NCBI GenBank assembly: GCA_051859505.1
Contig: JBHYFN010000012.1
Coordinates: forward strand, 1-64,000
DNA: 64,000 nucleotides
From: JAFIEN01 sp051859505
GTDB lineage: Bacteria; Pseudomonadota; Alphaproteobacteria; Rhodobacterales; Rhodobacteraceae
Direction of reading: 5' to 3'
Positions 8,320 through 17,573 of this stretch are shown here, piece after piece (the stretch's first letter is position 1; each line of letters starts with the position of its first letter). The notes beneath the pieces are model-generated. The model did no database searches. It saw nothing but the letters and a program-made list of their open reading frames with translations, and had not been told where the DNA came from. The translations under genes were made by a program, and so were the position numbers.

Positions 8320-9663
8320 TCAGGCGGCAACCTCGACCGCCGCGACGATCCCTTCGACCACTTCGGCCAGCAATGCCTCGTCCGCACATTCCGCCATGAC
8401 CCGGATCAGCGGCTCGGTGCCCGACTTGCGGATCAGAAGGCGCCCCGTGCCGTTCAACCGCGCCTCGCCTTCGGCGATGGCCCGCGCCACGGCGGGCGCC
8501 GACAGCGGCTGGGCCCCGGCCTCGTAGCGCACGTTACGCAAGACCTGCGGCACCGGGTCGAACTGCCGCACGAGGCGGCTGGCGGGCAGGCCCGTCTCGA
8601 TCATCGCCGCGAGGATCTGGATCCCGGCCAGCAGCCCGTCGCCGGTGGTGGCGTAATCGGTCATCACGATATGGCCCGACTGTTCCCCGCCAAGGTTCCA
8701 GCCCCCGGCGCGCATCGCCTCGACCACGTAACGGTCGCCCACCGCGGTCCGTTCAAGCCGCAGGCCACGGCCCCGCAGGAAATGCTCGAGCCCGAGGTTC
8801 GACATCACCGTCGCCACCAGCGTGCCGCCCGCAAGCCGGCCCGCCTCGGCCCAGCGCGCGGCCATCAGCGCCATCAGCTGATCGCCGTCGGCCACCTCGC
8901 CGTTTTCGTCGATGATCATCACCCGGTCGGCATCGCCATCAAGGCAGATGCCGATATCGGCGCCATGGGCCACCACGGTTTCCGCCGCCGTGCGGGGATG
9001 GGTCGAGCCGCAGCCTTCATTGATGTTGAACCCGTTGGGCGCGGTGCCCACCGGGATCACGGTCGCCCCCAGTTCCCACAGCACCTCGGGTGCCACGCGA
9101 TAGGCCGCGCCATTGGCGCAATCGACCACGACCTTCAGCCCGTCCAGCCGCCGCCCCGCCGGGAAGGTGCTTTTCAGCCGCTCGGCATAGCGGAACCGCC
9201 CGTCGTCGATCCGCTTGGCCCGGCCGATGTTGTTGGCCTGCGCCGGTTCAACCCCGGAGGCGACCTGCGCCTCGATCTCGGCTTCGGCCTCGTCGCTCAG
9301 CTTGAAGCCGTCGGGGCCGAAGAACTTGATCCCGTTGTCGTGATGCGGATTGTGGCTGGCCGAGATCATGATCCCCACATCCGCCCGCATCGAGGTGGTC
9401 AGAAGCCCCACCGCCGGCGTGGGCACCGGCCCCAGCAGCAGGCAGTTCATCCCCGTCGAGGTCAGCCCCGCCGTCAGCGCGCTTTCGAACATGTAGCCCG
9501 ACAGCCGCGTATCCTTGCCGATCACCACGCGGTGCCCGTTCGACCCGTCGTTGCGGAAATACCGCCCCGCCGCCGCCCCGATCCGCAGCGCCATTTCCGC
9601 CGTCATCGGATCGCTGTTGGCCCTGCCCCGGATCCCGTCCGTGCCGAATAGCTTGCGCGTCAT
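8320..9663 (-). CDS. glmM: Phosphoglucosamine mutase
   Basis: GlmM converts glucosamine-6-phosphate to glucosamine-1-phosphate for UDP-GlcNAc and thus peptidoglycan and lipid A synthesis. The 447 residues begin with the typical MTRKLFGTDGIRG. The phosphoserine loop is ISASHNP (Ser103), the metal-binding loop is DGDADR, and the sugar-phosphate loop RKSGTEP lies near the C-terminus. It is last in the folB-folP-glmM operon, starting 4 bp after the folP stop. Confidence 0.97.
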   Translation of the reverse strand: MTRKLFGTDGIRGRANSDPMTAEMALRIGAAAGRYFRNDGSNGHRVVIGKDTRLSGYMFESALTAGLTSTGMNCLLLGPVPTPAVGLLTTSMRADVGIMISASHNPHHDNGIKFFGPDGFKLSDEAEAEIEAQVASGVEPAQANNIGRAKRIDDGRFRYAERLKSTFPAGRRLDGLKVVVDCANGAAYRVAPEVLWELGATVIPVGTAPNGFNINEGCGSTHPRTAAETVVAHGADIGICLDGDADRVMIIDENGEVADGDQLMALMAARWAEAGRLAGGTLVATVMSNLGLEHFLRGRGLRLERTAVGDRYVVEAMRAGGWNLGGEQSGHIVMTDYATTGDGLLAGIQILAAMIETGLPASRLVRQFDPVPQVLRNVRYEAGAQPLSAPAVARAIAEGEARLNGTGRLLIRKSGTEPLIRVMAECADEALLAEVVEGIVAAVEVAA

Positions 9664-9667
9664 CCGC

Positions 9668-10690
9668 TCAATCCCCGATCAATGCCTGTTGCAGGCTCAG
9701 CGCCTGTCTTGTTTCCGCCACGTCATGCACCCGCAGCACATGAACCCCCTGCCCCGCCCCGAACAGCGCCACGGCAAGCGACCCCGGCATCCGGGCGCGG
9801 GGATCCTCCGTGCCGCCGATCGTGCCGATGAACCGCTTGCGCGACGCGCCCAGAAGCAGGGGCAGTCCAAGATCGTGATACAGCGAGAGGTGGCGAAGCA
9901 CAGTCAAGTTATGTTGCAAAGTCTTACCGAAGCCGATGCCGGGGTCGATCACGATCCGCGCCCGCGCGATGCCCGCCGCCGTGGCGGCCTCGACCCGCGC
10001 TTCGAGCCAGTCGAGGATATCGTGGACCACATCCGCATAGCGCGGATCGTCCTGCATCGTCTGCGGATCGCCCTGCGCATGCATCAGGCAGACCGGAACG
10101 CCGCTTTGCGCCACAAGGGCCGCCATCTCGGGATCGAAGGTCAGGGCCGAGACATCGTTGACCATATCCGCCCCGGCCGAAAGCGCCGCCGCCGCCACCA
10201 CGGCCTTGCGGGTGTCGATGCTGATCGGCGTCGTGATGCCCGCATCGCGGATGGCGCGGATCACGGGGGCGGTGCGGGCGATCTCTTCGGTGTCGGGGAT
10301 GGGGATCGCGCCGGGCCGGGTGCTTTCGCCGCCGATATCAAGGATATCGGCCACCCGCGACAGCCGCTCGGCCCGCGCGACGGCAAGGCGGACCGTCGAC
10401 AGATCGCCCCCGTCGGAAAAGCTGTCGGGCGTCACGTTGAGGATGCCCATGATGCGCGGCCGGTCAAGCGTCAGGCCACAGAGATCGGGGCGCGGCGCGC
10501 TCAGCCGCTGGCGGACATCCGCGTTGACCTCGCTGCAGAGCAGCTCTTCGACCTTCTGCCCGTCGCGGAAGATGTCGATGCTGTCGAACCAGACGGTGGC
10601 GCTGCCCGCGAGGGGCGCATCGGCCTCGTAGCGCGGTTCGGCCCGGTCCATCAGCCCAGTGCGCGGGATCGCCCGGAACCGCGCGGTCAC
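9668..10690 (-). CDS. folP: Dihydropteroate synthase
   Basis: FolP joins p-aminobenzoate to the pterin pyrophosphate in folate synthesis and is the sulfonamide target. The signature IMGILNVTPDSFSDGG is present, followed by DIGGESTRPGA and, near the C-terminus, LLLGASRKRFIG. The protein is 340 residues, longer than the usual 280 or so, because of an N-terminal extension of about 75 residues before the signature. The start is a GTG whose bases overlap the folB stop (GTGA), so it is probably translationally coupled to folB. Confidence 0.95.
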   Translation of the reverse strand: MTARFRAIPRTGLMDRAEPRYEADAPLAGSATVWFDSIDIFRDGQKVEELLCSEVNADVRQRLSAPRPDLCGLTLDRPRIMGILNVTPDSFSDGGDLSTVRLAVARAERLSRVADILDIGGESTRPGAIPIPDTEEIARTAPVIRAIRDAGITTPISIDTRKAVVAAAALSAGADMVNDVSALTFDPEMAALVAQSGVPVCLMHAQGDPQTMQDDPRYADVVHDILDWLEARVEAATAAGIARARIVIDPGIGFGKTLQHNLTVLRHLSLYHDLGLPLLLGASRKRFIGTIGGTEDPRARMPGSLAVALFGAGQGVHVLRVHDVAETRQALSLQQALIGD

Positions 10691-11610
10691 GAGAAGGCCC
10701 GCAGGGGGATCGCCCCCGGCCGGGGCTGTGCCGCGCCAAGGACCAGAAGTTCGCCGGCCTGCATCTGTCCGGCGAACCAGAGCGCGAGGCCCAGCGGATC
10801 CTCGGGCCCCGCCTCGGGCGGCTCGACCGCGTCCAGCACCAGCTTGGACGGCGCCCAGATGCAGGGAAGGCCGCGCGCGATGTGCCAGTCAAGCTCGGTC
10901 CGTGTGGCGGTGACGGTCAGGCGCGGGTCGCCGGCGGCAAGGCGCCAGGCGGCCTGTTCGATCGCCAGAAGCCCGATCCTGCGGGCGGCCTCCCCCCCAC
11001 TCGCTGCCGGTTCCGGGCGCGCTTCAGGGGCAGCGCCGGTGCAGATCACAAGCGGCTCTCCCTGCGCCATCAGCCGGTCCACCAGCGCGGGAAGGTCTGC
11101 GGTATCCGCATCGGGCGGCAGATAGGCGACGCAGGGCAGCGGCCGGTCACTGCCGCCTTGCGCCTCGGCCAGGGGCAGCGGGTCGCTTCGGCCGCGCGCG
11201 ATCTCGACCCCCAGCGCGAAGGGGCCACGGTCCAGCTTCTCGATCCGCACGAAAACCCGGCCCGCCTGCGGCGCCAGCAGGATCCGGGCCGCGATCCTCT
11301 CGGCCAGCGCCTCGAGCAGGTTGAGCCGTTCGGCGGCCAGTTCGGCCGCGATGGCGTCGGTCAGCACGTCATAGCTCAGGATGCGGTCCACATCGTCGCC
11401 CTGCCCCGCGCCCCGCTCGGCCAGCTCGACCACGATGCCAAAGCGCACGCGCTGCGTTGCTCCGCGTTCGCTCTGGAAGGCGCCGATCTCGACCTCGACG
11501 ACATGGTCGCGCAGCGAGATGCGGTCGGGCAGGTCATGGCCCGTCGTGGCGCGCGCCCGCGCTTCGGGCGGGGCGAAGGCAAGGGCGATCTCGTCACTGG
11601 TTCCGGTCAT
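10687..11610 (-). CDS. folB: Dihydroneopterin aldolase with C-terminal extension
   Basis: FolB cleaves dihydroneopterin to 6-hydroxymethyl-dihydropterin. The first 120 or so residues hold the domain: IGAFQSERGATQRVRF matches the conserved IGxxxxER...Q segment, and FVRIEKLDRGPFA matches the catalytic-Lys strand. FolB is normally about 120 residues; this protein has 307. The remaining 180 residues have no motif I can name and may be a degenerate pterin-binding domain. The start at 11610 follows AAAAAGGGGG. It is first in an operon with folP and glmM. Confidence 0.85.
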   Translation of the reverse strand: MTGTSDEIALAFAPPEARARATTGHDLPDRISLRDHVVEVEIGAFQSERGATQRVRFGIVVELAERGAGQGDDVDRILSYDVLTDAIAAELAAERLNLLEALAERIAARILLAPQAGRVFVRIEKLDRGPFALGVEIARGRSDPLPLAEAQGGSDRPLPCVAYLPPDADTADLPALVDRLMAQGEPLVICTGAAPEARPEPAASGGEAARRIGLLAIEQAAWRLAAGDPRLTVTATRTELDWHIARGLPCIWAPSKLVLDAVEPPEAGPEDPLGLALWFAGQMQAGELLVLGAAQPRPGAIPLRAFS

Positions 11611-11698
11611 GCGGCCCCCTTTTTCGCCCCCATACCCTAGCCCGCGCCGAACGCCAGAGCGAAGCCGACAAAGACGCTCACAAAAGCGGCAAGTGGGC

Positions 11699-12436
11699 CT
11701 AGTTCGAGGCGGTCCGGGTCGGCTGCCTATAGAAGTGATGCGCCCCGACCGTCGTGGTGCGGGGAAAGCGGTTCGCCCAGGACGGATGCACCGCGCGGGT
11801 GTGGTAATGGGTGGCGCCGTCGGTGAGTGTCCGGGGCTGGCCGGCCAGCATCTCATGCGCCACTTGGGCCACCTGACGATGGGCGTCGCGTTCGTGAAAC
11901 CGGATCGGCCGGCCGTCGCAGCGATAGGTGAACTGGCAGGAATAAAGCGCCGTGCCGCCCTGCCCGATCACGCCACAGACCGAATTGGGGTAATCGGCGC
12001 TGTCCACCCGGTTCAGGATCACCTCGGCCACCGCCATCTGGCCCTGCCGGCTTTCGCCGCGCGCCTCGAAATAGAGGGCCTCGGTCAGGCAGTCATGCTG
12101 CTGCGGATCGACGGTCTGGCGGGGCAGGATCGCGGCCGCGATCATCACCGGCGCATGTCCGGCAAGAAGTTGTGCAATCAGGTCTTCATCCGGGGGCGTC
12201 GGCTCTACGGGGCGCGGCTCGATGCCACGCTCGGCCGGCGGGGGAAGAAGGGCGGTCATCGCGGCCTGCAGAGCCGCATCGGGGCCCTGCGCGGCGGCCA
12301 GGATGGCACCCATCCGGCTGTGGTCCAGCTCTTCCGCCGTGGCAGGCTGGGTCGGTCCGATCAAGGCGCCACCCAGAAGAAGGGTCGCAGATATCAGGGC
12401 ACGAAGCCGCGTATGAGGATCCTTTTCAAAGGTCAC
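11699..12436 (-). CDS. SleB/CwlJ-type cell wall hydrolase
   Basis: This exported protein of 245 residues is in the hydrolase_2 (SleB/CwlJ) family. A signal-like segment (TRLRALISATLLLGGALIG, ending near ATAEE) is followed by a Pro-rich stretch. The catalytic domain then begins at CLTEALYFEARGES, with the conserved Glu and the EVILNRV and YPNSVCGVI motifs, and ends at GATHYHT. Members cleave peptidoglycan glycan strands; here it would act in the periplasm on wall turnover. The start is a GTG without a strong ribosome site. Confidence 0.85.
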   Translation of the reverse strand: MTFEKDPHTRLRALISATLLLGGALIGPTQPATAEELDHSRMGAILAAAQGPDAALQAAMTALLPPPAERGIEPRPVEPTPPDEDLIAQLLAGHAPVMIAAAILPRQTVDPQQHDCLTEALYFEARGESRQGQMAVAEVILNRVDSADYPNSVCGVIGQGGTALYSCQFTYRCDGRPIRFHERDAHRQVAQVAHEMLAGQPRTLTDGATHYHTRAVHPSWANRFPRTTTVGAHHFYRQPTRTASN

Positions 12437-12596
12437 TCGTCGTCTCGCAATGTCGCGCAGGCAGGCCCCACGCAGCCGGCGGCGAGCGCTAGTGACTTCG
12501 CCGCCGGCTGTCCACCTCGGGGCCGGCCCCGGATCGGCGGTTTTCAGCCGAGGAAAGGGTCTTTGAATAACCGCGCGTTAGGGCGCGCTCTTCACC

Positions 12597-15152
12597 TCAC
12601 GCGCGAAGAGCGCGGCGATCCTCGATCGCCAGCTGCCCGGCCGAGAGCCGCGCCAGGGGCACACGAAACGGTGAGCAGGAGACGTAATCGAACCCCTGCC
12701 GGCGGCAGAAACCGATGGCCTTGCGGCTGCCGCCATGTTCGCCGCAGATCGACAGGACGATTTCGGGCCGCCCCTTGCGGCCGCGTTCGGCCCCGATGCG
12801 CAGAAGCTCTCCGACGCCGTCGACATCGAGGGTGTGGAACGGATCCTCCTCATAGACCCCCAGCTTGACATAAGAGGACATGAACCGCCCCGCATCGTCG
12901 CGCGACAGGCCATAGGTCATCTGCGTCAGGTCATTGGTGCCGAAGGAAAGAAAGCTTGAATGCAGCGCGATATCGGCCGCCCGCAGCGCCGCGCGCGGCG
13001 TTTCGACCATCACCCCCAGCCGATAGGTGAAATTCACCCCCGTCTCGGAGCGGACGGCCGCGGCGACCGCGTCGATCCGCGCCTTGACCAGTTCGACCTC
13101 GCGCATCGCGCTGACCAGCGGGATCATCACCTCGGGCACCACCGCCTCGCCCTCGCGGCTGGCGGCGATCGTGGCCTCGAAGATGGCGCGGGCCTGCATG
13201 TCATAGATCTCGGGCACGGTGATCCCGAGGCGCACCCCGCGCAGGCCCAGCATCGGGTTGTATTCCTGCAGCGCCTCGACCCGCGCCTCGACATCCGACA
13301 TCGGCAGCGCCAGCCATTCCGCCAGATCCCGCATCCCCGCCTTGTCGGAGGGCAGGAATTCGTGCAGCGGCGGGTCGAACAGCCGGATACAGACCGGCAG
13401 CCCCTGCATGATCCCGAACAGCGCCGCGAAATCCGCCCGTTGCATCGGCAGCAGCCGATCCAGCACGGCGGCCCGGTCGTTGGCGGTTTCGGCAAAGATC
13501 ATCTCGCGCATCATGCCGATCCGCTCGCCTTCAAAGAACATGTGCTCGGTCCGGCACAGGCCGATGCCTTCGGCGGCGAAATTGCGGGCGGTCTGGGCGT
13601 CATGGGGCATGTCGGCATTGGCGCGCACGCCGATATCGCGGAAATCGTCGGCCCAGGCGAGCAGCGTCTGAAAGGCCGCATCCAGCGCCGCCTCGAGCAT
13701 CTTCGGCTCGCCGGCGAGGATCTCTCCGGTGGTGCCGTCCACGGTGATCACCTCGCCCTCGGCGAAGCTGCGCCCGTCGGGCGACAGGATCCGGCGCTGC
13801 TTGCGGTCGATGGCAAGGTCCGAGGCACCGACCACGCAGGGCAGGCCCAGCCCCCGCCCGATCACCGCCGCATGGCTGGTGATGCCACCCCGCAGCGTCA
13901 CCACGGCGCGGGCCGCATGCATCCCCCGGATATCCTCGGGCGAGGTTTCGCGCCGGATCAGCACGCAATCCTCGCCCCGTGCCGCCGTTGCCTGCGCCTC
14001 GTCTGCGGTAAAGACGATGCGCCCGGCGGCCGCACCGGGGCTTGCGCCGATGCCGGTGACGATCCGGTCGCGCCGGGCGGCGGGATCGACCTGCCGGTGC
14101 AGAAGTTCCGACAGGGTCGAAGGCGCGATCCGCATCACCGCCTCGTCGCGCGGGATGATCCCGTCTTCGGCCAAAGCCACGGCAACCCGCACCGCCGCGC
14201 GCGAGCTGCGCGGCAGGCGGATCGCATCCAGCAGGCGCAACTCTCCGTTTTCAAGGGTGAATTCGATCTGCATCTCTTCGCGCAGCCGCACCCGGATCTG
14301 GTTGCCATAGGCGATGAGGCGGGCCAGCACCTCGGGGCAGCGCTCCTCGAGCGAGGGGCCGCGCCCGTCCTGCGTCAGGTAGATCGCGCCCTTCTCGGCG
14401 CTCAGCGCCTCGCGCCCCTGGCTCTGGCTGAGGTAGCGCCCGGTGATCCGCCGCTCGCCCGTCGTGGCATCGACGAACTGGATCACGCCGGACCCGCTTT
14501 CCCCTGCCCCCACGCCCAGCGCCATCGCCTGCACCACAAGGCCCAGCCCCGCATCCGCCGGCGCGCCCTTGGCCTGCCGCAAAAGCCGCGCCGTCGTCCC
14601 GTCCCAGGCCCGCGCCATGGAGCGCAGCACCTCGGTCAGCTGCACCTGCGGATCCTGCGGAAAGGCCTCGTCGGTTTCGAATTCATAGGCCGCAAGGGCG
14701 GCGCGCAGGGCAGCAAGGCTGGGCTGGTCGGGCAGGTCGAAGGCTTCGGGATCAAGCCGGGCGACATGGATCGCATAGGCCTGGACAAAGCGCAGGTAAA
14801 GCGAGGTCGCCGGCCCCTCGCCGATGGCCGCGCACATGGCGGCGTGGCGGGCGTCGGTCATGCCGATATTCAGGATCGCCCCCGGCCCGCCCCAGTCGGG
14901 ATCAAGGCTGGAGGGCCGCACCGACAAAAGCGGCGCGGGGCCGAACGGCTCCATGATCCGCCCGATATCCGGCAGTTGCCCGCGCGCGATGGCCTGCACC
15001 GCGTGGAACGACAGCGCGACGGTCGTGGGCACCGGCATGTTCAGCCGGATCAACCGCTGCAGGCATTTCGCCCGCCCCCCCACCAGCTCGGGCCGCATCG
15101 ACGAGGTGGGGGTGATCAGCGTGATATCCTCGATGAGCGCTTGTTTCTGCAC
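12597..15152 (-). CDS. Divergent pyruvate phosphate dikinase-like protein
   Basis: The 851-residue protein has the PPDK layout: an ATP-grasp half, a swivelling phospho-His domain and a PEP/pyruvate barrel. The central and C-terminal parts look intact: GGITSHAAVIGRG (His427), EGIGLCRTEHMFF, NPMLGLRGVRLG, SFGTNDLTQ and SICGEHGG. The ATP half is altered. GGK of the N-terminal loop reads GGR (Arg27), the usual DIEFT reads QIEFT, and LQTR reads LDAIR (Asp309). Usual PPDK length is about 870-890. I chose the GTG at 15152 because GGAGGA lies 9 bases upstream; an in-frame ATG at 15179 is the alternative. It lies downstream of glyS on the same strand. The function may differ from pyruvate-PEP interconversion. 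Confidence 0.8.
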   Translation of the reverse strand: MQKQALIEDITLITPTSSMRPELVGGRAKCLQRLIRLNMPVPTTVALSFHAVQAIARGQLPDIGRIMEPFGPAPLLSVRPSSLDPDWGGPGAILNIGMTDARHAAMCAAIGEGPATSLYLRFVQAYAIHVARLDPEAFDLPDQPSLAALRAALAAYEFETDEAFPQDPQVQLTEVLRSMARAWDGTTARLLRQAKGAPADAGLGLVVQAMALGVGAGESGSGVIQFVDATTGERRITGRYLSQSQGREALSAEKGAIYLTQDGRGPSLEERCPEVLARLIAYGNQIRVRLREEMQIEFTLENGELRLLDAIRLPRSSRAAVRVAVALAEDGIIPRDEAVMRIAPSTLSELLHRQVDPAARRDRIVTGIGASPGAAAGRIVFTADEAQATAARGEDCVLIRRETSPEDIRGMHAARAVVTLRGGITSHAAVIGRGLGLPCVVGASDLAIDRKQRRILSPDGRSFAEGEVITVDGTTGEILAGEPKMLEAALDAAFQTLLAWADDFRDIGVRANADMPHDAQTARNFAAEGIGLCRTEHMFFEGERIGMMREMIFAETANDRAAVLDRLLPMQRADFAALFGIMQGLPVCIRLFDPPLHEFLPSDKAGMRDLAEWLALPMSDVEARVEALQEYNPMLGLRGVRLGITVPEIYDMQARAIFEATIAASREGEAVVPEVMIPLVSAMREVELVKARIDAVAAAVRSETGVNFTYRLGVMVETPRAALRAADIALHSSFLSFGTNDLTQMTYGLSRDDAGRFMSSYVKLGVYEEDPFHTLDVDGVGELLRIGAERGRKGRPEIVLSICGEHGGSRKAIGFCRRQGFDYVSCSPFRVPLARLSAGQLAIEDRRALRA

Positions 15153-15248
15153 TGCGGCAATTCCTCCTGCCCGCACCATACGCGTCCGGGGCGGCGGGGT
15201 GCAAAGGAAAGTTGACAGGTCCGGCGCGGGGGTGAGGTCGCGCCGGGC

Positions 15249-17573
15249 CTAGCCTTCGATCCGGGTCAGGTCGGCGACCGAAAGGCAGATCGTGCGGATC
15301 CGGCTGAGCAGGTTCAGGCGGTTGCGGCGCAGGATCTCGTTCTCGGCATTGACCTGGACTTCGGTGAAGAAGGCGTCGATGGGGGCGCGGAGTGCGGCCA
15401 TGGCGTGCATGGCGGCGGCGAAATCCTCTGCCTCCATCGCCGGGCCAATGGCGGCCTCGGCCGCGTCGAGCGCGGCAAAGAGGGCGCGTTCGCTGTCGGT
15501 CTCGGCGAATTTCGGATCGGCGCCAAAGCTGTATTCGACCCCGTCCTTCTCCTCGGCCTGGGTCAGGATGTTGTTGGCGCGCTTGAAGCCCTGCAACAGG
15601 TTCTCGCCATCGTCGGATTTGAGGAAGGCCGCCAGCGCCTCGGCCCGCCGGACCAGCAGGGTGAGGTCGTCATTGCCGGGCGTCGCGGCCCCGGAGGCCG
15701 CGCCACTATAAGGCGCAAGGCAGGCGTCGATCACGTCGTGGCGGATGCCCTGATCCTTGAGGAAGACCTTGAGGCGGTCGTGGAAGAAGGCGAGGAGCGA
15801 TACATGTGATCGGACTGCAACTGAAGCAGAATGATCCGCTTCCAACGTCTCACCTTTCGGAAGGAACTCCGCCATCAGCGCGTGGCTGTCTACTTGGGCC
15901 TGAAGAATGTTGTCGTCCATGTCCTCCAAGTGTTCTTGGGCCTCCTCCTTGGAAACCCCCCAAGCCTCCGCATAAGTCTCGCTAGCTTTGCTCAACTCAT
16001 CGTTGGCTTCCATCATTGCGCGCTCTGAAAACTGCTCGAGCAGTGTTTGGCTCGCGGCGTGAAGACTCTCTTCTAGCCGCAACCGCAACCCATTCCCCAG
16101 CACCAGCCGGATCACCCCCAGCGCCGCCCGCCGCAGCGCGAAGGGATCCTTGCTGCCGGTCGGCTTCTCGTCGATGGCCCAGAAGCCCGTCAGCGTGTCG
16201 ATCTTGTCGGCCAGCGCCACGGCGACCGAGACGGGGGCCGAGGGCACCGCATCCGCAGGCCCGAGCGGCGAGTAATGCTCCTCGCAAGCCACGGCCACCG
16301 CTTCGGGCAGGCCGGCGGCGGTGGCGTAGTAGCGACCCATCAGGCCCTGCAATTCGGGAAACTCGCCCACCATCTCGGATTGCAGATCGGCCTTGGCCAC
16401 CCGCGCGGCAAGCGCCGCCTCATCGGGATCGGCACCGACCATGGGCGCGATCTCGCGCGCCAGCGCCTCGATCCGGCGGACGCGGTCCAGCTGGCTGCCC
16501 AGCTTGTTGTGGAAGGTGACGTTGGCAAGGCCTGCCGCCATCCCCTCTAGCCCCTCCGGCGAATTCACCCGGCGCAGGTCGTTGTCCCAGAAGAAGCGCG
16601 CGTCCGACAGGCGGGCGGCCAGCACCTTGCCGTTGCCGGCAAGGATCGTGGCGCCGTGGTCGGGCGTGTCGATATTGGCGACGGTGACGAAGCGTTCGAT
16701 CCGGTTGGTGCCCGGGTTGCGGACCGAAAAGAACTTCTGATGCTCTTTCATCGAGGTCTGCAGCACCTCGGGCGGCAGGCCGAGGAATTCCTCGCCGATC
16801 GGCCCCATCAGCACCACGGGCCATTCGACCAGCCCCGCCACCTCGGCCAGAAGGCCCCGGTCCTCGACCACCTCAAGGCCTTGCGCGAAGGCCTGGGTCG
16901 TGGCGTCGTGCCAGATCGCCTCTGCCCGTTCCTCGGGGCGCAGGATCACATGGGCGCGTTTCAGCCTGGCCTCGTAATCCTCGAACCCCGTTACGGAAAA
17001 CGCGGCGGGCGCATGAAAGCGGTGGCCGCGCGTGGTGTTGGAGGCGGTGATCCCGTCGATGGTCAGGGGCACGACAGTCGCGCCGCTTTCGTCCGACAAA
17101 AGGCACAGGATCGACTGCAGCGGCCGCACCCAGCGCAGGGATCCTGCCCCCCAGCGCATCGACTTGGGCCAGGGAAAGCTGCGGATCGTGGCCTCGAGCA
17201 CTTCGGCCACGATCTCGGCCGCCTTGCGCCCGGGCCGTTCGATCACGGCAAAATACACCTGCCCCTTCTTGTCGTCGCGCTTCTCGAGCTGATCCAGCGT
17301 CAGCCCGGTCGAGCGCAGGAACCCCGCGACCGCCTGTTCGGGCGCGCTGACCGACGGGCCCTTGCGTTCCTCGCGCACCGCGCGGCTTTCCGCCGTCAGC
17401 CCCTCGACCGACAGCGCCAGCCGGCGCGGGGTGGCGAAGCTGGCGGCAGAGGCATAGGTCAGCCCCGCCTCGACCAGACCGTCGGTCATCAGGCGACGCA
17501 GATCCTCGGCGGCGCGGGCCTGCATCCGGGCGGGGATTTCTTCGGAGAAAAGCTCGATCAGAAGGTCAGGCAT
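15249..17573 (-). CDS. glyS: Glycyl-tRNA synthetase beta subunit
   Basis: GlyS pairs with GlyQ in the alpha2beta2 enzyme that charges tRNA-Gly. The 774 residues include the N-terminal MPDLLIELFSEEIPARM, the central WGAGSLRWVRP and MKEHQKFFSV segments and the C-terminal anticodon-binding region. The length is larger than typical for the clade because a stretch encoded near 15800-16090 (ESLHAASQTLLEQFSERAM onward) has AT-richer codons than the rest of the gene. The frame stays open through it. The ATG at 17573 shares a base with the DUF6446 stop (TGATG); a GTG one codon upstream is also possible. Confidence 0.95.
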   Translation of the reverse strand: MPDLLIELFSEEIPARMQARAAEDLRRLMTDGLVEAGLTYASAASFATPRRLALSVEGLTAESRAVREERKGPSVSAPEQAVAGFLRSTGLTLDQLEKRDDKKGQVYFAVIERPGRKAAEIVAEVLEATIRSFPWPKSMRWGAGSLRWVRPLQSILCLLSDESGATVVPLTIDGITASNTTRGHRFHAPAAFSVTGFEDYEARLKRAHVILRPEERAEAIWHDATTQAFAQGLEVVEDRGLLAEVAGLVEWPVVLMGPIGEEFLGLPPEVLQTSMKEHQKFFSVRNPGTNRIERFVTVANIDTPDHGATILAGNGKVLAARLSDARFFWDNDLRRVNSPEGLEGMAAGLANVTFHNKLGSQLDRVRRIEALAREIAPMVGADPDEAALAARVAKADLQSEMVGEFPELQGLMGRYYATAAGLPEAVAVACEEHYSPLGPADAVPSAPVSVAVALADKIDTLTGFWAIDEKPTGSKDPFALRRAALGVIRLVLGNGLRLRLEESLHAASQTLLEQFSERAMMEANDELSKASETYAEAWGVSKEEAQEHLEDMDDNILQAQVDSHALMAEFLPKGETLEADHSASVAVRSHVSLLAFFHDRLKVFLKDQGIRHDVIDACLAPYSGAASGAATPGNDDLTLLVRRAEALAAFLKSDDGENLLQGFKRANNILTQAEEKDGVEYSFGADPKFAETDSERALFAALDAAEAAIGPAMEAEDFAAAMHAMAALRAPIDAFFTEVQVNAENEILRRNRLNLLSRIRTICLSVADLTRIEG

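Noticed and set aside
12960..15215. Plus-strand open frame of 751 codons
   Set aside because: Antisense to the PPDK-like gene; composition is His/Arg/Gly-rich without recognisable domains.
15790..16090. Frameshift or pseudogene in glyS
   Set aside because: The frame is continuous and conserved blocks on both sides are in the same frame; only composition changes.
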